Assembly (NCBI GenBank): GCA_025548565.1
Contig: JAJLPB010000002.1
Span: 723,965-787,964 of the forward strand
Source: Rugamonas sp. A1-17
GTDB taxonomy: Bacteria; Pseudomonadota; Gammaproteobacteria; Burkholderiales; Burkholderiaceae_D
Length of the DNA stretch: 64,000 nt
Reading direction: 5' to 3'
This document shows, in pieces, positions 43,703 through 51,140 of this stretch. The notes under the pieces were generated by a model. It was not told where the DNA came from. It did no database searches and saw nothing but the letters and a program-made list of their open reading frames with translations. The position numbers and the translations under genes were made by a program. How positions within the stretch are numbered: position 1 is the stretch's first letter; the number at the start of each line of letters is the position of its first letter.

Positions 43703-44316
43703 CGGGTGCGCTGGTTCGACAGATAGACGTTGTCGCGTTCCAGCTTGCGGCCATCGCGCACGACGGCCTGCCATGCTTCGGTGCTCACCACCGCGCCGAA
43801 GTTCGAATGAAACACCGTGTTGAACACGCGATGGATCTCTTCCGCGCTGGCCTTGCCGGCCGCGTTCTCATATGGCAGCGCGCCGGTGGCGTCCTCCAGC
43901 ACCTCGACCTGCAAGCCGCGATGCGCCGCCTCGTAGATGGTGGAGGCGTTGCAGTTGTGCGTCATGTAGCCCACGATGGTCAAGGTGTCGATGGCGTTCG
44001 CCGTCAACCACTCCGCCAGGTCCGTCCCTGTAAACACGCTGGCCATCTTCTTGTTGATGAAATGATCGTGCGTACGCTGCGCCACCAAGGGGTGCAGCTT
44101 CCATCCGTCCGAGCCGAGGGCGAAGATCGGCGAGGTTTCCGGCGCATCGTGCTGCACCACCACCACGGGGATGCCCGCCTCGCGCGCGGCGTCCATGGCG
44201 CGGCCGATATTCGGCAGCGACGTCTCGACCGGCGGATATTCGATCCTCATCTTGCCGGTGAAGTATTCGTTCTGCACATCGATGACGATCAGGGCACGGC
44301 GTGGGGTTGCGGTCAT
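43699..44316 (-). CDS. Isochorismatase-like cysteine hydrolase
   Basis: A 205-residue hydrolase of the isochorismatase/nicotinamidase fold. The catalytic triad is visible: Asp in ALIVIDVQNEYF, Lys in HDHFINKKMASVF, and the nucleophile Cys in VGYMTHNCNASTIYEAAHRG. The HNC cysteine marks it as a true cysteine hydrolase rather than a catalytically dead isochorismatase. Substrates in this family are amides such as nicotinamide, ureidoacrylate or N-carbamoyl compounds. Divergent from the GlxA-type regulator, which probably controls it. Confidence 0.88.
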   Translation of the reverse strand: MTATPRRALIVIDVQNEYFTGKMRIEYPPVETSLPNIGRAMDAAREAGIPVVVVQHDAPETSPIFALGSDGWKLHPLVAQRTHDHFINKKMASVFTGTDLAEWLTANAIDTLTIVGYMTHNCNASTIYEAAHRGLQVEVLEDATGALPYENAAGKASAEEIHRVFNTVFHSNFGAVVSTEAWQAVVRDGRKLERDNVYLSNQRTR

Positions 44317-44406
44317 GATTTTCTCCTGTAGGATAAGGGCTTCAGCGCCCGGTGATTGATATTCTCCGTCGCCGCGCCATTATCCAAAAGTGGCCCGAAG
44401 GCCACC

Positions 44407-45414
44407 ATGCGATATAATCAGGCCATGTCAACGCGCACCTCGCCCAGCCGGAAATTCCGCATCGCCGTCATCGCCTTCGACGGCATCAACCCTTTTCACC
44501 TGTCGGTTCCATGCCAGGTGTTCGGCGCCCGGCGCGCCGACTGCGACAGCGCCACCTTCGACGTCAAAGTCTGCGCGGAGGATCCAGGCAGGCCGCTGGG
44601 CACCACGGCCGGCTTCGACATCGTCGCCACCCACGGCCTTGCCGCGCTGTCCCGTGCCGACATCGTCATCCTGCCGTCCTGGCACTCGGACTGCCGTCCA
44701 GCGCCAGCCAGCCTGCTGCAAGCCCTGCGCCGCGCCCACCAGCGCGGCGCGCAGGTCGTGGGCCTGTGCGTGGGCTCCTTCCCGCTGGCCGAAGCCGGGC
44801 TGCTGGACGGCCGCACCGCCACCACGCACTGGGCGCTCGCCGACACGATGTCCGAGCGCTATCCCAAGGTCAGGGTCGACCGCGAAGTCCTGTATGTCGA
44901 TGAAGGGGAAGTGGTGACGTCGGCCGGCGTGGCGGCGGGGCTGGACTGCTGCCTGCACCTGCTGCGGCAGTTATGCGGCGCGGAGATCGCCAACCGCGTG
45001 GCGCGGCAACTGGTGGTGGCGCCGCACCGGCAAGGCGGACAGGCGCAGTTCATCGAACGTCCGCTGCCCGTCACCGGCAGCGACGATCGTTTCGCGCAGG
45101 TGCTGGCATGGGTGGGAGAGGATCTGACGCAGAACCACAGCATCGACGTGCTGGCCGAACGCGCGCTGATGAGCCGCAGGAACTTCACCCGCCACTTCCG
45201 CCAGGCCACCGGCACCTCGGTCAAGCAATGGCTGCTCAACCAGCGGCTGGCGCACGCCCGGCATCTGCTGGAGAGCAGCGAAGTATCGATCGAGATGGTG
45301 GCGCAGCAGGCGGGATTCGGATCGGCGCTATCGTTGCGCCAGCATTTCAGAGCGACGTTGCGCACCTCGCCGTCGGAGTATCGCAAGTTGTACCGGTCCG
45401 CCGCGCCGGACTGA
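44407..45414 (+). CDS. GlxA-type transcriptional regulator (DJ-1/PfpI + AraC HTH)
   Basis: A 335-residue regulator. The N-terminal class I glutamine-amidotransferase/DJ-1-like domain (about 18-190) includes VIAFDGINPFHLSVPCQVFG and VVGLCVGSFPLAEAGLLDGR, with Cys at the usual elbow. The C-terminal AraC HTH is IDVLAERALMSRRNFTRHFRQATG and IEMVAQQAGFGSALSLRQHFRATL. ATG at 44407 has GAAGG five bases upstream; ATG at 44425 would skip six residues. A TATAAT at 44413-44418 lies between the two, so a later start on a nearly leaderless mRNA cannot be excluded. Divergent from the isochorismatase-like gene. Confidence 0.88.
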   Translation: MRYNQAMSTRTSPSRKFRIAVIAFDGINPFHLSVPCQVFGARRADCDSATFDVKVCAEDPGRPLGTTAGFDIVATHGLAALSRADIVILPSWHSDCRPAPASLLQALRRAHQRGAQVVGLCVGSFPLAEAGLLDGRTATTHWALADTMSERYPKVRVDREVLYVDEGEVVTSAGVAAGLDCCLHLLRQLCGAEIANRVARQLVVAPHRQGGQAQFIERPLPVTGSDDRFAQVLAWVGEDLTQNHSIDVLAERALMSRRNFTRHFRQATGTSVKQWLLNQRLAHARHLLESSEVSIEMVAQQAGFGSALSLRQHFRATLRTSPSEYRKLYRSAAPD

Positions 45415-45426
45415 GGGCGCGGGAGC

Positions 45427-46680
45427 TTACTTCCCGGCGGCGGCCGCGGCTTCGCGCAGCTTGTCCTTCTTGCTCTTGCGCTTGCCCTTGATGCCGCCGT
45501 TGACGGTGTCCGTCACCGAATTGGCGGGGGGCGGCGGCAGCGTCTCGACAGGCTCGAAGCCGGCGATCTGCTCGCGCGGCAGCAGGATATCCTGGCGCTT
45601 TTCGATCAGGCGGAAATGCTGCTCCGTCTCCGCGCTGACGAAGCTGATCGCCACGCCGCTCTCGCCGGCGCGGCCGGTGCGGCCGATGCGGTGCGTGTAA
45701 TCCACCGCCGAACGAGGCAAATCGTAGTTGACCACGGCCGGCAAGCGGGCGATGTCGATGCCACGCGCCGCCACGTCGGTCGCCACCAGCACCTGCAGGC
45801 GGCTGGCCTTGAAGTCGCCCAGCACCTCGGTGCGCGCGCCCTGGCTGAACTCACCGTGGAAGGCGCCGGCGCGGATGCCGTTGCGATTCAGCTTGTCGGC
45901 CACGTGTTCGGCCGCGTACTTGGTCGCGACGAACACCAGCACCCTGCTCCACTTGTGCTCCAGGATCAGGTGCTTGAGCAGCATGGTGCGGCGCGGCACG
46001 TCGACCGTGATCGCGCGCTGGACGATATCGGGTTTGCTGGCCGGCTCGGACAGCACCTCGATGCGGGTGGGCTGATGCAGCATGCCGTCCGCCAGCGCCT
46101 GCACCGCCGGCGGGAAGGTCGCCGAGAAGAACAGGTTCTGGCGCTGCTTCGGCAGCAGTTCCAGGATGCGGTTCAGTTCTTCGCTGAAGCCCAGGTCCAG
46201 CAGGCGGTCCGCCTCGTCCAGCACCAGCATCGCCGTGCGCGAGATCTTCAGCGCATTGTGGTCGATCAGGTCCAATAACCGTCCCGGCGTGGCGATGACG
46301 ATATCGGCGCCGCCGCGCAGCGCCATCATCTGCGGGTTGATCGATACGCCGCCGAACACGATCGATACCTTGACCTGCATCGGCAAATGCGCGACCAGCT
46401 TGCGGATCGACTCGCCCACCTGCGCGGCCAGCTCGCGCGTCGGCACCAGGATCAGGCCATGCAGCTGGCGCGGGCCGTTGCGGTTGTCCAGCAGCGATTG
46501 CAGCAACGGCAGCGCGAAGGCGGCGGTCTTGCCGGACCCGGTCTGCGCCGCGCCCAGCACGTCCTCCCCGCGCAGGATGGCGGGAATGGCGGCGTTCTGG
46601 ATGGCGGTCGGCTCCTGGTAACCGATTTCGGTAACGGCGTTAATCAGTGAGGGAGCAAGGCCCAGCGAAGAAAAAGACAT
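45427..46680 (-). CDS. rhlE: DEAD-box RNA helicase, RhlE type
   Basis: A 417-residue ATP-dependent RNA helicase. Motifs in order: Q motif (EPTAIQNAAIP), Walker A AQTGSGKTAAF, PTRELAAQV, ATPGRLLDLI, the DEAD box VLDEADRLLDLGF, SATFPP, and in the second domain VATKYAAEHVADKL, ATDVAARGIDI and HRIGRTGRAG. The Lys/Arg-rich C-terminal tail (GIKGKRKSKKDKLREA) is typical of RhlE proteins. Roles in ribosome assembly and RNA decay are known for the family. Confidence 0.92.
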   Translation of the reverse strand: MSFSSLGLAPSLINAVTEIGYQEPTAIQNAAIPAILRGEDVLGAAQTGSGKTAAFALPLLQSLLDNRNGPRQLHGLILVPTRELAAQVGESIRKLVAHLPMQVKVSIVFGGVSINPQMMALRGGADIVIATPGRLLDLIDHNALKISRTAMLVLDEADRLLDLGFSEELNRILELLPKQRQNLFFSATFPPAVQALADGMLHQPTRIEVLSEPASKPDIVQRAITVDVPRRTMLLKHLILEHKWSRVLVFVATKYAAEHVADKLNRNGIRAGAFHGEFSQGARTEVLGDFKASRLQVLVATDVAARGIDIARLPAVVNYDLPRSAVDYTHRIGRTGRAGESGVAISFVSAETEQHFRLIEKRQDILLPREQIAGFEPVETLPPPPANSVTDTVNGGIKGKRKSKKDKLREAAAAAGK

Positions 46681-46720
46681 GTCGGCCTTAATAATGTGAA
46701 TTTAGCGGACAGTATACATG

Positions 46721-47095
46721 CTAGATACATTTCCCCCGCAGCTTGGCGATCGGGATAAACGGCAGAGCCAGGAAACCGCCCAGGAAAAATGTCGGCTGCC
46801 GCTTCAGTCCTTCCGAATGCAGGCAGTCCGGCACCTTCGCCTCGTTGAAGGCGGCGGTCATGATGTCGCTGTTGGCGGAGCTGAACGCCGGTACCTCGCG
46901 CGGCAGGGACTGCGCCGGGACCTCGGCCGCCATGGCCTCGGCGATCGCCTTGCGCATCGCGGGATCGACCCGCGCCTCCATCGCCTTCGCGTCCGCCGGC
47001 GCGGCCACCGGGTCGAGATAGACATCCTTCTTCGCATCGGCGGCCCAGACGCCGGGGACGACCAATAACGACATCAGCAAAACGTATCCGCGCAT
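46721..47095 (-). CDS. Exported protein of unknown function
   Basis: A 124-residue protein with a short signal peptide (MRGYVLLMSLLVVPGVWAAD) and a helical, charged mature part (DPVAAPADAKAMEARVDPAM; QPTFFLGGFLALPFIPIAKL). The second hydrophobic stretch near the C-terminus may be a membrane helix. No family recognised. Confidence 0.6.
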   Translation of the reverse strand: MRGYVLLMSLLVVPGVWAADAKKDVYLDPVAAPADAKAMEARVDPAMRKAIAEAMAAEVPAQSLPREVPAFSSANSDIMTAAFNEAKVPDCLHSEGLKRQPTFFLGGFLALPFIPIAKLRGKCI

Positions 47096-47170
47096 AAGAA
47101 TTTCATCCCGTGATTAGCTATATCCGTCATTATCATGCAAAAATGGCTTATCTTTTTAAGAAAAAAAATT

Positions 47171-48160
47171 ATGATCAACTGGGACGCCCACGCCTGCCTG
47201 CCGCAACACCCGCAGGCCGACTTCACGCCGGTTCAACGGCTGCACGCCGCCGGCGTCAATTATGTCTCGCTCAATGTCGGCGGCGACATGAACCCGGTCT
47301 CGCAAGTGATGTCGGTAATCGCCGGCTACCGCGCCACCATCGCCTCGGACCCTGACCGCTACGTGCTCGTCTCCAGCGTGGACGACATCATCCAGGCCGC
47401 CGCCGACGGCCGCATCGCCATCGGCTTCGATCTGGAAGGCGCCATGCCGCTGCTCGACCAGCCGGAGATGGTTGCCCTGTACGCCCAGCTGGGCGTGCGC
47501 CAGATCCACTTCGCCTACAACCGTAATAACAACATCGCCGACGGCTGCCACGACCAACCGCGCGGCCTGACGTCGCTGGGCTACAGCATGGTGGGCGCCG
47601 TGAACGACGCCGGCATCCTGATGGACTGTTCGCACACGGGCCGCTTGTGCAGCCTCGATATCATGTCCGCATCATCGCAGCCGGTGATCTTCAGCCACGC
47701 CAATCCATATACGCTGGTGCAGCACGGCCGCAACGTGACCGATGAACAGATCCGCGCCTGCGCCGCCACCGGTGGCGTGGTGTGCGTGTCAGGGCTGTCG
47801 TGGTTCCTGGGTAAAGAGCATCCCGACGTCGACGATGTCGCGCGCCACGCCGCTTACGTCGCCGATCTGGTGGGCGTAACGCACGCCGGCATCGGCCTCG
47901 ATATCTGCTTCCAGCAGCCCGGCCTGGACGACACGCCGCCCGGCGACTTCGACCCGGGTCACTGGTGGCCCGCCTCCGCCGGCTACAGCGCCGGGCATCC
48001 GCCGACCTTCACGCCGCCCGAAATCTGGCGCCAACTGGCCGCCGCGCTGCGCAAGACCGGCATGACCGACAGCGAGACCGAGCTGGTCATGGGCCGCAAC
48101 ATGATGCGCGTGGCGCAGCAGGTGTGGAGCAAGCCGCAGGCGCTGTTGAAGGTTGCCTGA
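47171..48160 (+). CDS. M19 membrane-dipeptidase-like protein with altered metal motif
   Basis: A 329-residue TIM-barrel protein of the renal dipeptidase family. Ligand positions seen: the Glu in IGFDLEGAMPLL, His in LMDCSHTG and His in PVIFSHANP, then HAGIGLDICF near the end. The N-terminal HxD site that supplies two ligands in M19 reads HAC (NWDAHACLPQ), so one ligand Asp is replaced by Cys. Activity may therefore be altered. Start is ATG at 47171; an upstream frame reaches 47135. It is convergent with D-tartrate dehydratase by four bases. Confidence 0.82.
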   Translation: MINWDAHACLPQHPQADFTPVQRLHAAGVNYVSLNVGGDMNPVSQVMSVIAGYRATIASDPDRYVLVSSVDDIIQAAADGRIAIGFDLEGAMPLLDQPEMVALYAQLGVRQIHFAYNRNNNIADGCHDQPRGLTSLGYSMVGAVNDAGILMDCSHTGRLCSLDIMSASSQPVIFSHANPYTLVQHGRNVTDEQIRACAATGGVVCVSGLSWFLGKEHPDVDDVARHAAYVADLVGVTHAGIGLDICFQQPGLDDTPPGDFDPGHWWPASAGYSAGHPPTFTPPEIWRQLAAALRKTGMTDSETELVMGRNMMRVAQQVWSKPQALLKVA

Positions 48161-48163
48161 CCG

Positions 48164-49330
48164 TCAGGCGCTGAGCGCCTTCATCTCCGCGTACAGATTG
48201 GCCTTGCCCTCGAAGCCGATGCCGTTCAGGTCCGGCATCGTGATGTAGCCGTTGTCGACCCGGACGCCATCGGGGAAGCCGCCAAAGGGCTGGAACAGGT
48301 CCGGGTAGGACTCGTTGCCGCCCAGTCCCAGCCCCGCTGCGATGTTCAGCGACATCTGATGGCCGCCATGCGGGATGCAGCGCTTGCGCGACCATCCATG
48401 CTGGTGCAGCATGTCCAGCGTGCGCAGGTACTCGACCAGGCCGTAGCTCAACGCGCAGTCGAACTGCAACCAGTCGCGGTCAGCGCGCATGCCGCCGTAG
48501 CGTATCAGGTTGCGCGCATCCTGCATCGAGAACAGGTTCTCGCCGGTGGCCATCGGCTTGTCGTAGTAGTTGCGCAGCGTGGCTTGCAGTTCGAAGTCCA
48601 GCGGATCTCCCGCCTCCTCGTACCAGAACAGATCGTACTGCGACAAGGCCTTGGCGTAGGCGATGGAGGTATCGAGGTCGAAGCGGCCATTGGCATCCAC
48701 CGCCAGCTTCTGGCCGTCGCCCAGCACGCTGAGGATGGAGTCGATACGGCGCAGGTCCTCGTCCAGCGAGGCGCCGCCGATCTTCTTCTTCACCACCGTG
48801 TAGCCGCGGTCGATATAGCTGCGCATCTCGTCCTTCAACGCATCGTGGCTCTGGCCCGGATAGTAGTAACCTCCCGCCGCGTAGACGAAAATCTTTTTGT
48901 CCGGCGTGCCGCTGCCGTAGCGGTCCGCCAGAAGCTGGAACAAAGGCTTACCTTCGATCTTGGCCACCGCATCCCAGATCGCCATATCGATGGTGCCGAT
49001 GGCCACCGAACGCTCGCCGTGGCCGCCCGGCTTTTCGTTGGTGTACATGCAGTCCCACACCTTGTGCGGATCAAGATTGGTGCCGGCCTCGTTCATCAGC
49101 GAGGCAGGATCGGCTTCCAGGATGCGCGGAATGAAGCGCTCGCGCATCAGCATGCCCTGGCCATAGCGGCCATTGGAGTTGAAACCATAGCCCACCACAG
49201 GCTTGCCGTCGCGGATCACGTCGGTGATCACCGCCACCAGGCTCAAAGTCATCTTGCTGAAATCGATGTAGGCATTGCGGATCGGGGAACTGATCGGGAT
49301 GGTCTTTTCGCGGATCTCGACGATTTTCAT
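48164..49330 (-). CDS. tarD: D-tartrate dehydratase (enolase superfamily)
   Basis: A 388-residue enzyme of the mandelate racemase/enolase superfamily that dehydrates D-tartrate to oxaloacetate. The opening KIVEIREKTIPISSPIRNAY, the loop VGYGFNSNGRYGQG, EKPGGHGERSVAIGTIDMAIWD, the Lys motif YTVVKKKIGG, metal ligands DANGRFD, YEEAGDPL and MATGENLFS, and the base His in RCIPHGGHQMSLN match the Bradyrhizobium TarD family as I recall it. The whole length aligns with no gap evident. It is divergent from a LysR regulator at 49424, the natural controller of a tartrate gene. The tarD symbol is by family recognition. Confidence 0.87.
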   Translation of the reverse strand: MKIVEIREKTIPISSPIRNAYIDFSKMTLSLVAVITDVIRDGKPVVGYGFNSNGRYGQGMLMRERFIPRILEADPASLMNEAGTNLDPHKVWDCMYTNEKPGGHGERSVAIGTIDMAIWDAVAKIEGKPLFQLLADRYGSGTPDKKIFVYAAGGYYYPGQSHDALKDEMRSYIDRGYTVVKKKIGGASLDEDLRRIDSILSVLGDGQKLAVDANGRFDLDTSIAYAKALSQYDLFWYEEAGDPLDFELQATLRNYYDKPMATGENLFSMQDARNLIRYGGMRADRDWLQFDCALSYGLVEYLRTLDMLHQHGWSRKRCIPHGGHQMSLNIAAGLGLGGNESYPDLFQPFGGFPDGVRVDNGYITMPDLNGIGFEGKANLYAEMKALSA

Positions 49331-49423
49331 TGTGCTGTCTCCAGTTGGCTAAGAATGGAAGCAAGCTTACTCTTGAAAACCAGTCGTATAATTCACCGAT
49401 ATTTACTCCTTTATACACTTCAA

Positions 49424-50353
49424 GTGAATAACGACATCGTCTCCGAACTATCCTTCTTCGTGCTGCTGGCGAAGCTGGGCAGCCTGTCCGCCACCGCGCG
49501 CGAATTGGGCATCACGCCACCGGCTGTCACCAAGCGCCTGATGCTGATGGAGCAACGCCTCGGAGTACGGCTGCTGAACCGCACCACGCGCCGCGCCAGC
49601 CTGACCAGCGAAGGCGAGACCTATCTGTCGCAGGCGGCGCGCATCCTCGGCGATATCCGCGACATGGAGGAATCCGTATCGAGCAGCCGCGCCGCGCCGA
49701 AGGGCCTGCTGCGGGTGAATGCCACGCTGGGCTTCGGCCGCACCACCATCGCGCCCCTGGTCTCCGCCTTCTCGCGCCGCTATCCCGACGTTGAAGTGCA
49801 ACTGCAACTGACCGACCGCGCCATCAACCTGGTGGAAGACGCGTACGACCTGGGCATCCGCTTCGGCGAACTGCCCGATACGCGGCTGGGCGCGCGCAGG
49901 ATCCTGTCCAACCGGCGCTTCCTGTGCGCCTCGCCGGCCTACCTGAAGCGCCACGGCACGCCGCGCCTGCCGCAGGATCTGGCGCAGCACCGCTGCATCC
50001 TGCACCGCCAGAACAACGACACCCACAGCACCTGGAAGCTGGGAAAAGGCCGCAAGGTCGAGACGGTGAAGGTACACGGCAACCTGTCCAGCAACGACGG
50101 CGACGTGGTGCTGGGCTGGGCGCTGGACGGCCACGGCATCCTGCTGCGCTCCGAATGGGACGCCGCCAAGTATCTCGACAGCGGCCGCCTGCAAGTGGTA
50201 CTGGCCGATTACACCCTGCCCCCGGCCGACCTGTACGTCTACTATCCGAGCCGGCAACAGCAGCCGGCACGGGTGCGCGCCTTCATCGACTTTCTGGCGG
50301 AGAGCGTACCGGCAGCCACTGCGCCACGCCGAAAGCCAACTCCGGCACGATAA
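49424..50353 (+). CDS. LysR-family regulator, likely of tartrate utilisation
   Basis: A 309-residue LysR regulator. The winged helix is LSFFVLLAKLGSLSATARELGITPPAVTKRLMLMEQRLG, followed by an effector domain (GLLRVNATLGFGRTTIAPLVSAF; GWALDGHGILLRSEWDAAKYL). GTG at 49424 places the helix-turn-helix at the normal distance; ATG at 49355 would add 23 residues. A TATAAT at 49387-49392 is a plausible -10. Divergent from tarD across 93 bases. Its last 71 bases overlap the convergent membrane-protein gene. Confidence 0.87.
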   Translation: MNNDIVSELSFFVLLAKLGSLSATARELGITPPAVTKRLMLMEQRLGVRLLNRTTRRASLTSEGETYLSQAARILGDIRDMEESVSSSRAAPKGLLRVNATLGFGRTTIAPLVSAFSRRYPDVEVQLQLTDRAINLVEDAYDLGIRFGELPDTRLGARRILSNRRFLCASPAYLKRHGTPRLPQDLAQHRCILHRQNNDTHSTWKLGKGRKVETVKVHGNLSSNDGDVVLGWALDGHGILLRSEWDAAKYLDSGRLQVVLADYTLPPADLYVYYPSRQQQPARVRAFIDFLAESVPAATAPRRKPTPAR

Positions 50354-50690
50354 ACAGCCAAAGCAGCGGCGCGCCGGTAACGGCCAGCGTCCAGATCATC
50401 CAGGTCGAAAACAGCAGCCGCGCCGCGCCGTCGAAACGGCCGAAGCGTTGCTGCGGATCGCCAATGCGCAGCAGCGACCACACCAGCACCACGCTGCCGA
50501 GCAGACAGGCGAACAGCACGTGGAATGGTTCAAATGCCGGCAACGCGGCGCCGCCCAGGCTCTGGTTAACGCCGTCCAGTTGCGTACGGGCGAAGGCGAA
50601 ACTCCATGGCGTGGCGAAGGGCGCCGTCACAATCAGATCGTAGATGGCACTGCCGAGGACAATTTTGCGGAAGGTGGATGGTGAGAGCAT
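50283..50690 (-). CDS. Membrane protein, probable MerR target
   Basis: A 135-residue protein with about four hydrophobic segments (LGSAIYDLIVTAPFATPW, FHVLFACLLGSVVLVWSL, LFSTWMIWTLAVTGAPLLWLFIVPEL) and no recognised family. Thirty-six bases upstream on its own strand is a MerR-type palindrome flanked by TTGACC and a TAGCAT -10 at 19-20 bases, the long spacing MerR regulators correct. So it is likely the MerR-controlled gene. The C-terminus overlaps LysR by 71 bases. Confidence 0.7.
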   Translation of the reverse strand: MLSPSTFRKIVLGSAIYDLIVTAPFATPWSFAFARTQLDGVNQSLGGAALPAFEPFHVLFACLLGSVVLVWSLLRIGDPQQRFGRFDGAARLLFSTWMIWTLAVTGAPLLWLFIVPELAFGVAQWLPVRSPPESR

Positions 50691-50725
50691 GACGACTCCG
50701 TGGTTAGAAAGAAGTCATGCTAAAG

Positions 50726-50743
50726 CCTGGAGTATACTCCAGG
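50726..50743. promoter_or_regulatory. MerR-type operator palindrome
   Basis: CCTGGAGTATACTCCAGG is an 18-bp perfect palindrome. On the minus strand it lies between TTGACC (50748-50743) and TTAGCA/TAGCAT (near 50717-50723), a 19-20-bp spacer. This is the classic architecture in which a MerR activator twists an over-long promoter. It is 26 bases before the merR ATG and 36 before the membrane-protein ATG. Confidence 0.85.
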
Positions 50744-50768
50744 GTCAATCGCTATTTGGAGTTTGGGC

Positions 50769-51140
50769 ATGCAAATCGGAGAAATCGCCAGCGCCACGGG
50801 CTTGAGCCGCGACACCTTGCGCTTTTACGAAAAGCGCGGCCTTCTGCGCGCCCGCCGCAGCGCCAACGGCTACCGCGACTATCCGCCGGAAGCGGTGGAC
50901 TGGCTGCGCTACATCCGGCTGGCGCAAACGCTGGGCTTCACGCTTGGCGAAATCGAAGCCGACCTGCCGCTGCTGGCCGAGCCGGAATCGTCCGCTCCTC
51001 AGTTGCGCGCCGCGCTGGAACGCAAACTGGCGGACATCGACAAGCGCCTGGAGGGCCTGCACACCCTGCGCGGCGAGCTGGCGCGCCGGCTGGACGACAC
51101 CATGCGGGACTGCCCCCTGCAAGCTACTTCGCGGCCTTAA
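50769..51140 (+). CDS. MerR-family transcriptional regulator
   Basis: A 123-residue regulator with the MerR winged helix at the N-terminus (MQIGEIASATGLSRDTLRFY, EKRGLLRARRSANGYRDYPPEAVDWL). A dimerisation helix follows (LRAALERKLADIDKRLEGLH). Two Cys are not arranged as a metal site except a lone DCPLQ near the end, so the signal is probably not a metal ion. The length fits oxidative-stress or aldehyde sensors such as NmlR. It overlaps the convergent DUF4153 gene by 17 bases. Confidence 0.9.
   Translation: MQIGEIASATGLSRDTLRFYEKRGLLRARRSANGYRDYPPEAVDWLRYIRLAQTLGFTLGEIEADLPLLAEPESSAPQLRAALERKLADIDKRLEGLHTLRGELARRLDDTMRDCPLQATSRP

Noticed and set aside
44413..44418. TATAAT as the -10 of a leaderless GlxA-type mRNA
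   Set aside because: No acceptable -35 lies 16-18 bases upstream (GTGGCC), while the ATG at 44407 has a better Shine-Dalgarno site. It is kept only as an alternative.
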